Shown: in pieces, positions 34,251 to 45,589 of the stretch
How the letters are laid out: each line of letters begins with the position of its first letter
Position numbering within the stretch: position 1 is the first letter of the stretch
Assembly: GCA_023052935.1 (NCBI GenBank)
Contig: CM041292.1
Coordinates: forward strand, 93,045,169-93,109,168
From: Piezodorus guildinii
Lineage: Eukaryota; Arthropoda; Insecta; Hemiptera; Pentatomidae
Length of the DNA: 64,000 nt
Direction of reading: 5' to 3'
The notes under the pieces: generated by a model
What the model was told of the DNA's origin: nothing
Database searches by the model: none
The model's input: the letters and a program-made list of their open reading frames with translations, nothing else
Made by a program: the position numbers and the translations under genes

Positions 34251-34254
34251 TACG

Positions 34255-34366
34255 CCGTTGCAGAAAACAAAAATCCGGTGCGAGACACTTTCACTTTCAA
34301 TTATCTCGGTAGTTAAAATCAATACAAAGATTTTTAAATACAGTTAGAGATAAACATGTGTTTTAT

Positions 34367-34368
<2 letters not shown>
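34255..34368 (+). repeat. F1 repeat, 5' piece (left of Helitron)
   Basis: AAATCCGGTGCGAGACACTT, then TTAAATACAGTTAGAGATAA and ACATGTGTTTTATTA match the F1 start. The copy resumes at 35739 after the Helitron. Confidence 0.8.
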
Positions 34369-34404
<36 letters not shown>

Positions 34405-35738
34405 CTCATGTCACAATGTTTGTTCGCGATAAACTCTGATATTACTGAACCGACTTCGTAAGTATCTGTTTATTTGGTCCAACTTAAATGATAGGATAGT
34501 TTTTATTACTATTCTAAATGGTTTAAAAATATATTTTTCTAAAACGTAAAACAAAATTTGTTTAACTGTGGCAACACTGGTTCTCAGTAACCTTCCCATA
34601 TATTCACATATGTAATTATTAATTCAAATATAAGTGTGTGTTGATAGTTTCTATGCGTTCTTATTTATAAAATATACATTCACTCCATAGTTTCCAGTTA
34701 TAATAAAGTACATATTACTATACGTTTCCAGAAAAATTATAAGTACTCATTTGAATGACTCGCAATGAGTTATGAGTTGCATAGGAGTTATGATGATATA
34801 CAACGGTTATGTTTAAAAGATAAAACGATGTTATTGAACAATTTGGATGTGTCTACTTTGTACTGGTATGTAAGTGTAACATTGAGTAAAGAAAATTGAT
34901 ATCTGACATGAAATAATAATCTTTTATTTATCATAAACAGATTAGTTCATTGCTATTCACCTGTATTTCTTATAATACATTATTTCTTATTATAATGTAA
35001 TTGTTATAACCTCATTCAACATAGTCACTATCAACATCTTCCGTAATTTGTAGCAATTTAAATTTAAATTATTTTACTTATCAAATTGATTTCGCCAAAC
35101 TGCAAACAAAGATAATGATCTGCAGTTTTTGTTCAACTTTTTCAAAGTATCTCGATACTAGAAACAAGATATTTATAGCTATATTAGATTAATTATAGTA
35201 ATAGGTTAAGTTGTTTTTAAATCACTTTCCTCATCATCCATAATCCTATCTTTGGTCTAATAAATTACCATTTTATTCAGTTAAATATACAATAGCGATC
35301 CAGTAGAAGTAGGCATACCCAAAATTAGTCAATATATTTAGCTGTAACCTAATCGTGGTATATACTCACGTTTGCAACATAAATGTGATTGATATACAAT
35401 TATCCAACGAATGGGAATATTTTCAATTGATAACAACTTTGATAAATGTAATTGTTAAAATATAATATTTATATTTCTTGAAAATTTATAATAATTAAGT
35501 AGTTAATGACCGTTTTGAGTGTATTGTAAAGAAGTTGGTTGAGGGTGCAGCCTCCAAGAAAACACACCAGTAAGAAAAAAAAAAAATAAGTGTGTTTTAT
35601 TGGTAGTTTCTTTGTTACCACATTTTTTACAACTGCTCCATCATATACGTTTTATAGTTTAGTTACTACTTATAAACGCATTTATGCAAATAATGACAAA
35701 ATAAAATATTCGCGAGCAAAGCCGCGGGTTATAGCTAG
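34369..35738 (+). mobile_element. Non-autonomous Helitron, about 1.37 kb, nested in F1
   Basis: The 5' end reads CTATATATA..., expanded into a TA microsatellite, then CATGTCACAATGTTTGTTCG and AACTCTGATATTACTGAACC, a common opening in insect Helitrons. The 3' end has the hairpin CGCGAGCAAAGCCGCG and terminates in CTAG at 35735-35738 followed by T. No target duplication is seen, as expected. F1 sequence runs up to both edges. No Rep or helicase coding is visible, so it is non-autonomous. The expected 5' TC is mutated to AC. Confidence 0.82.
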
Positions 35739-36482
35739 TAATCTAATATATTATTATCTATAACAATCCGTAAGTTTTATCCGCTTTTCTTCACTCTTCA
35801 TTAACTATTAAAAGTTTCCTTATTAGGTAATATTGCTTCTAAAATCTTTAGCTTCCCAACGGTATAATATACATCTATATTATTGTTTTTATGTTCAAAA
35901 ACATAAAAATTGTATAAAAATGTTTTATCATTTCTCCTTTAGTTGTAAATCGAATTATTTCAACTTATATTTGCCCGTTTTGTATCAATATTAAAAATAT
36001 AATACTTCAGAGAATGACAATTTAAACTATCGTCCGTTAAGACCTGTCAGACCATTTCAATCAGCATGAAACCTGCATTATATTAAAGCCCATTAAATTT
36101 AATATATATTTATAATTTAATCTAAATCGTTACAGCCGATCTTAATAAAGATGTAAAAAGCTGCAAAATGCTTAGTATAACGTGCCTCTTCTGCTTGGCC
36201 GATTTTGATGGATAGGTTTCTGTAACGTCTCAGGCATAGACGCTAATAAAATATGAAATTTCAATTTTATTCTACTTATCCTTTTCGCGCTATACTAACA
36301 CATACACACACGCACACACACACACACACACACACACGGACACACACACCTTTTAGTGGGACATGGTTATTTGAACTCAGGGGACCCTAAAACGTGTATT
36401 ACCGTTGAAAACTGGAATTCAAACATTATATCGATCAGTAATACTTTCCCTTAGAATATATTTCATATAGAGGTAAATGAAA
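35739..36482 (+). repeat. F1 repeat, main part (right of Helitron)
   Basis: It resumes with AATCTAATATATTATTATCT and ends with GGTAAATGAAAGT. It includes the (CA)n block at 36299-36348 and the long-palindrome type of 3' end (GAATATATTTCATATAGAGG). Confidence 0.88.
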
Positions 36483-36489
36483 GTAAAAA

Positions 36490-37375
36490 TTAACGATATG
36501 TTAATTTTTTATTGCATGTTTTCATGAATTATATAATTTATTTTTCGCACGTATTTATAGTGGGCGATAATGTTAATTTGATAATTGGACTCGTACACAT
36601 ATTAAAACCGCAATCATATCAGTACACATTTGTAAGCGGAAGTGTTGGAGGCCAATTAAAAACAATGAAGCCGAAATTCATACATCTGTTTACAGAAGGA
36701 TTGAGGGAATGTTAATTGAGGGAAGGTACGTTGGTACCCGGCGTCGAGCCGACTAGCTGCTCCCTGAGAGCCTGGGACCTTGATGAATTTCTCTTTCGCC
36801 ATTGTACTCTTCTCGTGCCTCCGAGCAATTTTCCCTGCTCGATGAGATTATCTCTTCGTTGGTTGGAGAATGAAATAGAATTTTATCAACGGAAAAGAGC
36901 TCTGAAACAAAGAGTAGTAGAAGATAAAAGAGAGCTAAGAGGTACCGTTAGCCTGTGGAAATTAAAACGAGCCGGTTGGCGGTGAGTATTGTCCCGCTGC
37001 TACCGGCCGCCCCGATTGTTGCCATCATCCATCATCTTTTCTCTCTCGCATCCTTGAGGGGGTTACCTTGTCTTCTTGTTCTTTGTCATCGCTGGATAGC
37101 CACGTGGTCAGGGAGCTAGCGGATATCTCTCTTTCAACACATATAGATATCATAAGCTACTGAAATAGTCATCATTTAAAAAAAAAAAAAAATGTAATAT
37201 TAAAAATGATCACACAACTTTTACTTTAAATTTGTATAGATTAAAATTTTATAAGTGTTAAAAAATTATATTTAGTTCCAATGGACCAATTTCCTTAATC
37301 CTAACTAAGAATACAATATTTACAAAAATATCTAACATCATCTGTCGATGTTTCTTATCCATTTAACGATCCTTT
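36490..37375. other. Intergenic DNA with a GC-richer island at 36700-37110
   Basis: An 89-codon frame ends in a TGA at 36983-36985, overlapping a strong donor-like GGCG/GTGAGT. Its residues (LKQRVVEDKRELRGTVSLWK) look protein-like, but no partner exon or domain was found. It may be an exon or a conserved non-coding island. Confidence 0.3.
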
Positions 37376-37417
37376 ATTCGTGGCTATTCGGACAATGCTA
37401 CAGTATAGTACATGCAA
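37376..37417 (-). mobile_element. SINE-A, tail side of a split copy
   Basis: TATTCGTGGCTATTCGGACA and ATGCTACAGTA match the reversed 3' end of SINE-A. The SINE continues at 38684 after the inserted foldback-like element. Confidence 0.7.
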
Positions 37418-38683
37418 CAAGAGCTGGGGCCGAAAAATGCGTATTATAAGAAAAAAAATTCACTGCTATAACAGTTTTTTTTTTTGTCTACCACCTCAAA
37501 CTGGTCGGAATCAAATATGGTGGCCATCCAAAATGGTCCAAATCCAGGAATTGACCTCATTTTAACATTATAAAGGTAAATATTACAAAAACCAAGCATT
37601 ATAAGAAAATACTCATTATAAAATAAATTAATGGACATAAAATAAGCTTCGATTCGAGAGGTGATAGACTTCTGTAGGTCTTAAAGTTTTTAAGACTTTT
37701 TTTTATGATGTACATATGGGATGGATGGTTTCTTCTTGCTGTAATACTCATTGCCACAGTAGGCGGCAGATTGTATTATCTCTTAATAAATGAAATATAT
37801 AAAAAAAAAAAAATAACGTACTGAAGGTAAATATTACAGAAAACAAGCATTATACAAAAATACTCATCATAATATAAATTATTGAGCATTGAATAACCTT
37901 TTATTTCAGACCTGATAGACGTCTGTATGTCCTGTAGGTACCGATATATCTTTGTCCATAAAATTAAATCAATTCTCGTATTAAGGACACAGTGTATTAT
38001 AAGGACATATATATCTCTACACCTATAAGACCTACAGTCACCAGTCATCTTTCGTATTACAGCTTATTAGACCCTTGTTAATTTTTATTATAATGACTAT
38101 TTTGGTAAAATTGACAGTTTCTATGATATTGGGCTGAACACTGTTAAACACTGTTCCTCTGTTTAAGACACAAAGTAGTATATGGACAAAGATATCTTGG
38201 TAACTATAATATCTGAAATTAAAGCTCTCAGATCTGAAATTAAAACTTATTCAATGTCCATTAATTTATATCATTATTATATTTTCGAAAAATACTTGGT
38301 TTCTGTAATATTTACCTTCATAACGTTAAAATTAGATAAATTTTCGTAGTTAGAACACATATATGGACAAAGATATCTCGATATCATATGATCGGTAAGA
38401 CCTACAGACGTCTATCAGCTCTGGAATAGAAGATTATTTAATGCCCATCAATTTATTTCATAATCAGTATTTTCGTACAATGCTTGGTTTCTGTAATATT
38501 TACCTTTATAATGTTAAAATGAGGTCAATTCCTGGATTAGGACCATTTTGGATGGCCGCCGTTTTTTATTCTGACCAGTTTAAGATGGTAGAAAAAATAA
38601 AATGTTGTACAAGTTGACTAAAATGTGAAAATCACACAAAAAAGTTTCTTCTTATAATACGCACTTTTCGGCCCAAGCTCTTG
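37418..38683. mobile_element. Long-inverted-repeat, foldback-like element, 1266 bp
   Basis: The left end CAAGAGCTGGGGCCGAAAAA is mirrored at the right by TTTTCGGCCCAAGCTCTTG. The arms extend inward for roughly 270 bp, sharing GCGTATTATAAGAA, CCAAAATGGTCCAAATCC and TAAATATTACAAAAACCAAG. Inside, extra copies of the inner arm unit occur: one direct (37825-38045) and one inverted (38140-38330), giving an order of forward, forward, reverse, reverse. A LINE-like tail is inserted at about 37695-37812. No transposase is present. The architecture is like Foldback/Galileo-type elements, but the superfamily is not proven. Confidence 0.75.
37695..37812 (+). mobile_element. Short LINE-like 3' tail (variant family)
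   Basis: GATGTACATATGGGATGGAT, then GTAATACTCATTGCCACAGT, AGGCGGCAGATTGTATTATC and a poly(A) tail. The reverse of this tail is at 51698-51870. Confidence 0.65.
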
Positions 38684-38855
38684 GAATAGTTGGAGTCTTC
38701 ACTTTTGCCTATAGGGATCTTACTTCTAAAAGACAGAATGACCGAGATTTTGTATTCCCTTTAAAAATTTGGTAAGAGGTTCAGGGTTTGAACCCGCGAC
38801 TCTATGCACAGACGACTGATTCTCTGTCCGCTATCCCAGAGGTGTCCCCATCACC
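38684..38855 (-). mobile_element. SINE-A, head side of a split copy
   Basis: GGAGTCTTCACTTTTGCCTA, then GGGTTTGAACCCGCGACTCT (the reversed B box) and GCTATCCCAGAGGTGTCCCC (the reversed A box region). It completes the SINE begun at 37376. Confidence 0.75.
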
Positions 38856-38859
38856 TCAC

Positions 38860-40200
38860 TACGTAAACCATAGACTGATTATCTAAAAAAATTGAAATAC
38901 ATACATATTTTTTATTTTCTTAAGTTAAAGAACAATTTATTTAATATTAAGGGATTAGTATCTGACTTAATATTTAATCATTTCATTTTTTTTTTTTTAA
39001 ATTTAATATCTAACTAATTAGCCTGTCAATTATAATATACGATTTAGTACAATCCATTCGAAATCATCCAATAATTTTCTTTAAACATTTTTTCAGCAGC
39101 TAAGCTAACTTACATTGGCTGTAAATCAAAACGTAAAGCTTGAAAAAGGTTTTACATTTGATTTTGGATACACGAAAGGATATGGAATAACAGGTAAAAA
39201 GTTATTAAATTCAAAAATATAGAAAGGGATCATCTATGTTTGTATTTATCACCCCCAACCAAATGGTATGACTATTGACCACACGTATACTGGTCTTCAT
39301 TTTATGTAGACTGTATGAAGATTATTACTGAAAACAAAAATGAAAATATTGAGCGTCAAACGTAATTAAACTTATATTGTAAATATGTTTTTGATTGACC
39401 AGAAAATAATAACTATATGGGTCATTAAGCTAATAATTTGCGTCTATTATAACATTATTGATAGGTGGTTGTTCTGATGACAAGGTGAATGTATGGTTCT
39501 CCATGCTTGTATGATTAAACTTATTACCCCATCCTTTTGGTTTTTAACTGAACAAGAACAAAAGAAAACGAGGAAGAAGATGGCTCAGACGGAAAGAAGC
39601 GCGTCTCCTAGTCTCCTGTTCCTTACGCTAGGGGACGTTCTTGCTTTGTCAAACGACCGCGAGATGGCGGCATGGTAGATTTTTCTTTTTTCTTTCCTAA
39701 TCCGAAAAATTCTGGAGGTTTTCGATTTATTTTCAATATTTCCATCCTGGAATTTTTTTTTTTCTATCCATGTTTATCATCATATACTTTAAAAAAAATA
39801 TTTTGTTGATGTTATTTTCAGTTTTTACAGTGTAATATAATCAGAACTGTTTCTAGTTTAAATTTCCTTTTCACTTCTTTCGATCGATCCAGCCTCCTCG
39901 AAGACCTCTGGCAGCCATCCATGCCCTCCTCCACACCATGCAAACATTTTTTTCTTGGCCTTACTCTTTTGAAACGGAAAAATGATTTTTTTTTTTTTTT
40001 AATTTAATGAATGTAAAAATGTGTAATGTTTACATTAAAATTTCTAGTTCGATAGTTTAAAAAATATTTTTTAAATAAATTTATATCACAAAATCTTTCT
40101 TTTTTTCAAAATCTTCACAAAAGTTCATAATTTTACATATTTCTTTTTAAGTGACCGCATCTTTAATAACATAAATGCCCTGTTATTTATGTAAATGTTT
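38860..40200. other. Intergenic DNA; small GC-richer patch at 39560-39680
   Basis: AT-rich except for a short patch with AAGATGGCTCAGACGG and GAGATGGCGGCATGG. A frame over it has no domain. Nothing else is supported. Confidence 0.4.
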
Positions 40201-40203
40201 TGC

Positions 40204-40488
40204 TTGTTTGTTTATTCATTTAACGTACTTTCTTGCAACTGTGGCGAATCGGACGATGCTATAGTGGGGTTCCTAAATTTTGCCTATCCAGATTTTATTA
40301 GAAAAGGATTTTTAACGAATACCTGACGTCGCACACGGTCGGGGCCACCTTTTTAAGTCCCCTCCGAAGGACGGCCTTACTAAGGATTTTTTACTCCCTT
40401 TAAAAAATCCTAGGGCCGGGCACCTGCATATTAGAACCAGCGATCTTGGTCAAATAAGACTGCTATGCCACTACACCAGATGTGACCA
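40204..40488 (-). mobile_element. SINE-A, full-length copy
   Basis: It has the tail side TTATTCATTTAACGTACTTT, body blocks TCCTAAATTTTGCCTATCCA and CCCTCCGAAGGACGGC, and a head with a decayed B box (TAGAACCAGCGATC). Confidence 0.88.
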
Positions 40489-40489
40489 C

Positions 40490-41268
40490 AGGCAAATGTT
40501 TTAATTCGTCATATTAAATAGGAATTTTTTTGAAAAAGAAAAGAAAATGAGTAAGTAAATAAATAGAAATTCATTCAAAGTTTTCTGATGTTTTTTTTTT
40601 TTTTTTTTTTAATTTCCGGAAAATAATTGACAAAATTTCATAATTTAAATTCTAATTTAACTTAATTCTAATTATTAATTAAAATTATTTTCAACTTACA
40701 ATTTTAATTAAACTCTAATATAAATAAAAAGATGAATTATTTATATAACTTGTTAATTCATCTAATATTAACATAACTTAAATTATATTATTTTATGTTA
40801 AGCATTGCTTCATTTATTTAGGTCTATACCACTAAAAGTCCGTTACATAATATTCAAATCTCATCCTTCAAACACAAACCGGACGTTTGGGTTTCCCATA
40901 ATCACAAATCTCCAACCTTACCTATTTGAGAGAAAAAAAAAAATTCAGAAAAACTTTTTTTAAGCAGTAGTGCGTAATGTTTTTTCCCGGCTTGACCCCA
41001 GAGGACATGGGAATGAGGGAGTGGGGACCATGAGGCCGAAAGAACCCTCCTTCAAAAAACTGTTACTCTATTTCTTTGCTAACATTGTTAAGGGTGTTCC
41101 CACGGCTTTAAAAAAGTTCAGCTGCTGTGTCCGGCTCCTCTGTATCCGATCGCTCGAAACCTATTGGCTCTATGGATCGCCGAGCAAAGTGCCAGATAAG
41201 TGAATTCTCTTCTCCCTTATTTGCGATTTTTTTAGCATTTAAATTATACCGTTAGCTCTTAAAAAAAA
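40490..41268. other. AT-rich DNA and one GC-richer patch (40970-41205)
   Basis: The patch has a 77-codon frame without a recognised domain and a CCTATTGG (reversed CCAAT) word. It could be promoter-like. Evidence is too thin for a call. Confidence 0.3.
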
Positions 41269-41270
41269 AA

Positions 41271-42110
41271 CGCTGCAAATTATTACACAATGGTCTATTA
41301 TTTCCAAATAACTATATTAAGGTATAAATGTTATTTAGCTGTTTGTAAGCAATTAACTAATATGTAAAGCAATAAATCATTTAAAGAAAAATGGAATAAC
41401 ATCGCTTCTGATTTTAAAACGATATATCTCCAAAACCAATTTTAATGATTCTTTTCTCATTTTGTAGGATATATAGATCAATTTTTTAGTTATTTTTTTT
41501 ATTATTATTTTTTAAAACTTGTTTTAGTGATTCTAAAACTCTCTACATATTTTACTCGATCTTCAAAAATAACTGATTTATGGACGTATTTAGGGGGGAA
41601 AATTTGTCTTTTCTTTTTTATAATTATTCGCCGTTTTTGGGGTTAAAAAACACTAATAAATTTTTCTCTAGCTTTGAAAATAACGGAGTTACAAACGTAT
41701 AAATAGGCGAAATTAAATTTTTTCTTTCCTTTTTTCTAATTATTCCAGTTCTTTTTTTTTTTTTTTGTTAAAAAACACTAATCATTTTTTTCTATCTTCA
41801 AAAATAAGTGAGCTATTGAATTAAATTACTTTTAATCGGCCACCATTTTAAAAATAACCAGTTGATATCAACGTCTAGTTGTTAGGATCATCTTTGCATC
41901 CCCTAATATTTTTGTGGCAAATTTCAAATAAATTGGTCCATGTAGTATTAGAGAAATTCCTCGAACGGCGGACAAACGGTTTTTTTTTTATTCCTTAATC
42001 GGGTTCTAAGAGTCTTGAAACGAAGCCCTCAAATTTCGAGGGAGAAGAGGGGGAGAGGGTAATTGATCTATTATTTTGGTCTATTTCAAAGGTTCATTAT
42101 TTAAAAAAAA
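41271..42110 (-). repeat. Interspersed repeat F4, longest copy
   Basis: Reversed relative to 28534-29015. It shares CGCTGCAAATTATTACACAA, AACCAGTTGATATCAACGTC and GGTTCATTATT. It is longer than the reference because of an AT-rich middle that contains three related AAAAACACTAAT units (about 41490-41800). Confidence 0.65.
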
Positions 42111-42430
42111 GAAAAAAATCTCCGGTCAATAATTAAGATGTTATATATAATTATACTATTAGAGACATTTAAACCGAAGATTGTCAACAAATATTGATCC
42201 TAAGCATGGGCCATAATTAATTATCCTAGTGACATTGTCTTCCAGGCTTATATTTATTTATTTTATTTATTTTTTTTAATTAAATCCTTATGAGAAAATA
42301 ATTAGGTTTATTATTTCTTAACAAATTGACTCCAAAATAAGATTAATTAATTAACATATAATTTAAAATTAATTTTTAAAAAAAGAATAAATTTAATCAA
42401 TAATGTATACAATGAATTATTGGTTTAGTA

Positions 42431-42705
42431 TGTTTGTTTGTTTAAAGTCACTTCATCTGTGGTTGATCGGATGATGCAGTAGGAGTCCTAAATTTTGCAT
42501 ATTCAGTTTTAATTAGGATAGGGATCTTTAACGAGAACTTGGCAACGCACAGGCTACACTATCTTTTAGCGTCCTTTCGCAGGACGGCATAACTGAAGAT
42601 CTTATTTTCTCATTAAAAAATCCACCTCTAACCACGTGCCAGTTTTGAACCCGCGGGTTTAGGAATAAAAGGCTGGTATACTAGCCACTAAACCACAGGT
42701 GACCT
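42431..42705 (-). mobile_element. SINE-A, full-length copy
   Basis: It contains GTCACTTCATCTGTGGTTGA, AATTAGGATAGGGATCTTTA, a reversed B box area (TTTTGAACCCGCGG) and ends CCACTAAACCACAGGTGACC. Confidence 0.88.
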
Positions 42706-42709
42706 CGGA

Positions 42710-43096
42710 TCATTAGTTTCACATTAATGAAAAAACAAAATTAATTATATGTAGATATATGTAGATGGATACCGCAGGATGATGACTTGAAGCCGAAACA
42801 TAGAAATAGAAATATTCAGACAAATCATTTTCACATAATATTCCGATAATATTCTTCAGTTTGCAAATAAGATTAAATAAAAATCCTTTATTTTAAGGAG
42901 GATTTTTAGTTGTCTAATTCTCATACTATAGAATTTAAAAACAAAAAATACATGAACAAGGAGAGGATCCCACGAGTGTCACCGATTTTGAGGTAACTTT
43001 TTGTAAAGCTGAAACTGCACATTAAATATTAGACTGTGCAATGTGCCTCAATTTTTCAGGTGAGAAATCTAAGCTCAATTTTTAAACAAACTTATT
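42710..43096. other. No recognised feature
   Basis: AT-rich. A GATGATGACTTGAAGCCGAAAC string at about 42779-42800 recalls Penelope hammerhead ends but lacks a good stem. Confidence 0.4.
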
Positions 43097-43109
43097 AGAA
43101 GCGCTATTT

Positions 43110-43403
43110 GTTGTTTGTTTGTTTATTTATTTAACGTCACTTTATGCTACTATGGCTAATCGGACGATGCTACAGTGGGAGTCCTAAATTTTGCCTATCC
43201 AGGTTTTATTAGGATAGGGATCTTTAACGAGTACCTGACATCGCACAGGCTCTGGACCGCCTTTTAACGTCCCCTCCGAAGGACGGCGTAACTAAGGATT
43301 TTTTTACTCCCATTAAAAAATCCTAGGACCACCTGCGGGTTTGAACCCGTGACCTTTAGGATTGGAGGCTGTTACGCTAGCCACCCAGCTACAAGTGATC
43401 CCA
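43110..43403 (-). mobile_element. SINE-A, best-preserved copy, with target-site duplication
   Basis: The 13-bp direct repeat AGAAGCGCTATTT flanks it (43097-43109 and 43404-43416). Internal blocks are complete: ATGCTACAGTGGGAGTCCTA, AACGTCCCCTCCGAAGGACG and the reversed B box GGGTTTGAACCCGTGACC. This is the best copy for defining the family: head, about 70 nt of tRNA-like sequence, then a body of about 200 nt and an (AAAT/AAAC)n tail. Confidence 0.93.
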
Positions 43404-43419
43404 AGAAGCGCTATTTTCA

Positions 43420-44237
43420 CGAGATTTGTACATTTATAGTGGCCAATACCAAGACCATCAGACTTAAATATTTTAATGGTTTATTTTTTTTTATAGTTTT
43501 ACTTGGAAATAGAGGAATTTTGATATCAAAGTTATTTTTCTACATTAATCAGAAATATTAAACAAAATTTATTTTGGACTCGCATTCTTCCCAAATGTTT
43601 TACAGGACTCTTGCAAACTTGACTCCATTTTTTCGAACAGTCTAATATTTTAATGTTTAGAAATTTTTTATGAAAAATTAATAAGACAAATGTGAGATAC
43701 TTTCCTATATATAAGTTAATATCAGTCACCTCTAGCATTAAATTAATGAAACAATAAAATTGGTACTCTTATAGCAATAACAAAATTGTTTTATTATCGG
43801 CAGCTGTTTAATCGTGTTATGTCAATTCGAAAATAACACAATTTCAAGAATCCTCTAAATGATTTACAATGGCCGACATGATTACTTTCGAGGAATTTTT
43901 TTTTTGTGTTCCACTTTCTACACCGAATCTTAGCCCAATAATTCACCAGTTTTTGGCAAATTATCGGTCAGTATGTTGGGAAAATATGGTGACGTTGTGG
44001 ATTCGGCTGTCACCTAAGAACTATAGTTGCCAGGCCTAATAACAGGTCCTTAGCAACAAACTGTCAGTAATGGCAGGTGTTCGTGTAGGTCTGATTTAGT
44101 GCCTCAGGTCTCCGCTATATGCTATATGTTCTCTGGTGTAGAGACTCAATGGAATCCATGCGTTTGTTTGTACATTTCTATTTTAAATTCACACTACAAA
44201 TATCAAGTATGACCTGAAGCATCATTATCTTACATTC

Positions 44238-44240
<3 letters not shown>
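43420..44240. other. No recognised feature
   Basis: AT-rich DNA. The two overlapping 68-70 codon frames are low-complexity. Confidence 0.5.

Positions 44241-44311
<71 letters not shown>
44241..44311. repeat. (TA)n microsatellite
   Basis: About 35 uninterrupted TA units. Confidence 0.95.
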
Positions 44312-44314
<3 letters not shown>

Positions 44315-44329
44315 GAAATTTTTCTAATG

Positions 44330-44525
44330 AATTTCTGATCTATCTGAAAACTTACTGAACATTGGAAATACCGCGGACGACGGACAAACGGATTTAGTTT
44401 CATTTGTTATTTGGATTCTACGTATCATGAAACGTAAGCCTTCAAATTAAGGTGTAGGAGGGTATTTATTATTATTTTTGATTAGTCAATTTCATAGGTT
44501 CATTATTGAAACTAATAAACCAAAA
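44330..44525 (-). repeat. Interspersed repeat F4, partial
   Basis: ACGGACAAACGGATTTAGTT, TGAAACGTAAGCC and GGTTCATTATTGAAACTAAT match the 5' part of F4 reversed. Confidence 0.55.
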
Positions 44526-44529
44526 CGAA

Positions 44530-45045
44530 AATATAATAGTTACGTTGTATTCCTGTTTATTTATCACTAGTAACAAACTATTTCTACAAAAATAAATGAA
44601 TAAAACTTTCCTTTTTTTTAAAAAACAAATTGTGAATCGTTTGATTATATATTATACATATATATAAATACATGAAAAATCATATTTTGTTGCTGGATTA
44701 TATTCAATACAATGATAATACTTAAAGCGTATGATAAAAGTTACCTGAGGTTATGAATATATTAATTTTTAAACAAATATCGTGATAATTTTTAGTTTTT
44801 TGTTATTACCTAAGATGTGTTTGGTAAACATTTGATAAACTTGTTAGAATGTTTTCACTACTTATTTAATTCTCGTCTTGTGGCACATGGAACTTACGTC
44901 GTGTCAAAAATGAAATTGAAGAGTGATTGCATTTTTTAAATGAATTTGAATTTTTAAATACTTTAATATAAGTAGCAGGTATATTTAGTAGTGTAGCTGT
45001 CATTATGAAAACATTTCATGGTGGTGAATTCGTTACTAAAATTAA
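44530..45045. other. No recognised feature
   Basis: AT-rich DNA preceding the F1 array. Confidence 0.5.
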
Positions 45046-45367
45046 ATTACAAAAAATAAATCTGGTGCGGACAACACAATTATCAATCAAATTGAGAATT
45101 GTCAAATATAGATAGTGATTAAAATAAATTGTTGAAGAATTAATCTATACTAATATTATAAAGCTGGAGAGTTTGTTTGTTTGTTTGTATGTTTGTTTGT
45201 TTGTTTGAACGCGCTAATCTCAGAAACTACTGGTTCAAATTGAAAAATTCTTTTAGTGTTGGATACTCCATTTATCGAGGAAGGCTATAGGCTATATAAC
45301 ATCACGCTGCGACCAATATGACCGAAGAATCAGTGGAAAATATGAGAAAAATAAGGAAAATTGACCT

Positions 45368-45587
45368 CGAATCCCAACGATTCCAAACGATTTACCTTTT
45401 AATTTTAAAATAATTCAATTTCCCTTTAATTTATCTTTTGCCATAACAATTAATAAATCACATGGGCAAGCATTTAAACACGTAGGAATCGATTTTCGTC
45501 AAGATCGGGTCGCGGAGAAAATCAGTATGTTCTTCTGCCACAAGAAAATAAAACCAAAAATATTATTTAAGCAGAAATACTTTAAAA
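45368..45587 (+). pseudogene. Helitron RepHel helicase, C-terminal fragment
   Basis: The frame reads RIPTIPNDLPFNFKIIQFPF, then NLSFAITINKSHGQAFKHVG and IDFRQ. This is the conserved helicase region (LAFAMTINKSQGQT-like) near the C-terminus of Helitron Rep-helicase proteins. Rep and the earlier helicase motifs are missing, so this is an internally deleted derivative of an autonomous Helitron. Confidence 0.85.
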
Positions 45588-45589
45588 TA

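Noticed and set aside
42779..42800. Second hammerhead ribozyme
   Set aside because: GAUGAUGA and CGAAAC words are near each other, but there is no convincing stem II between them.
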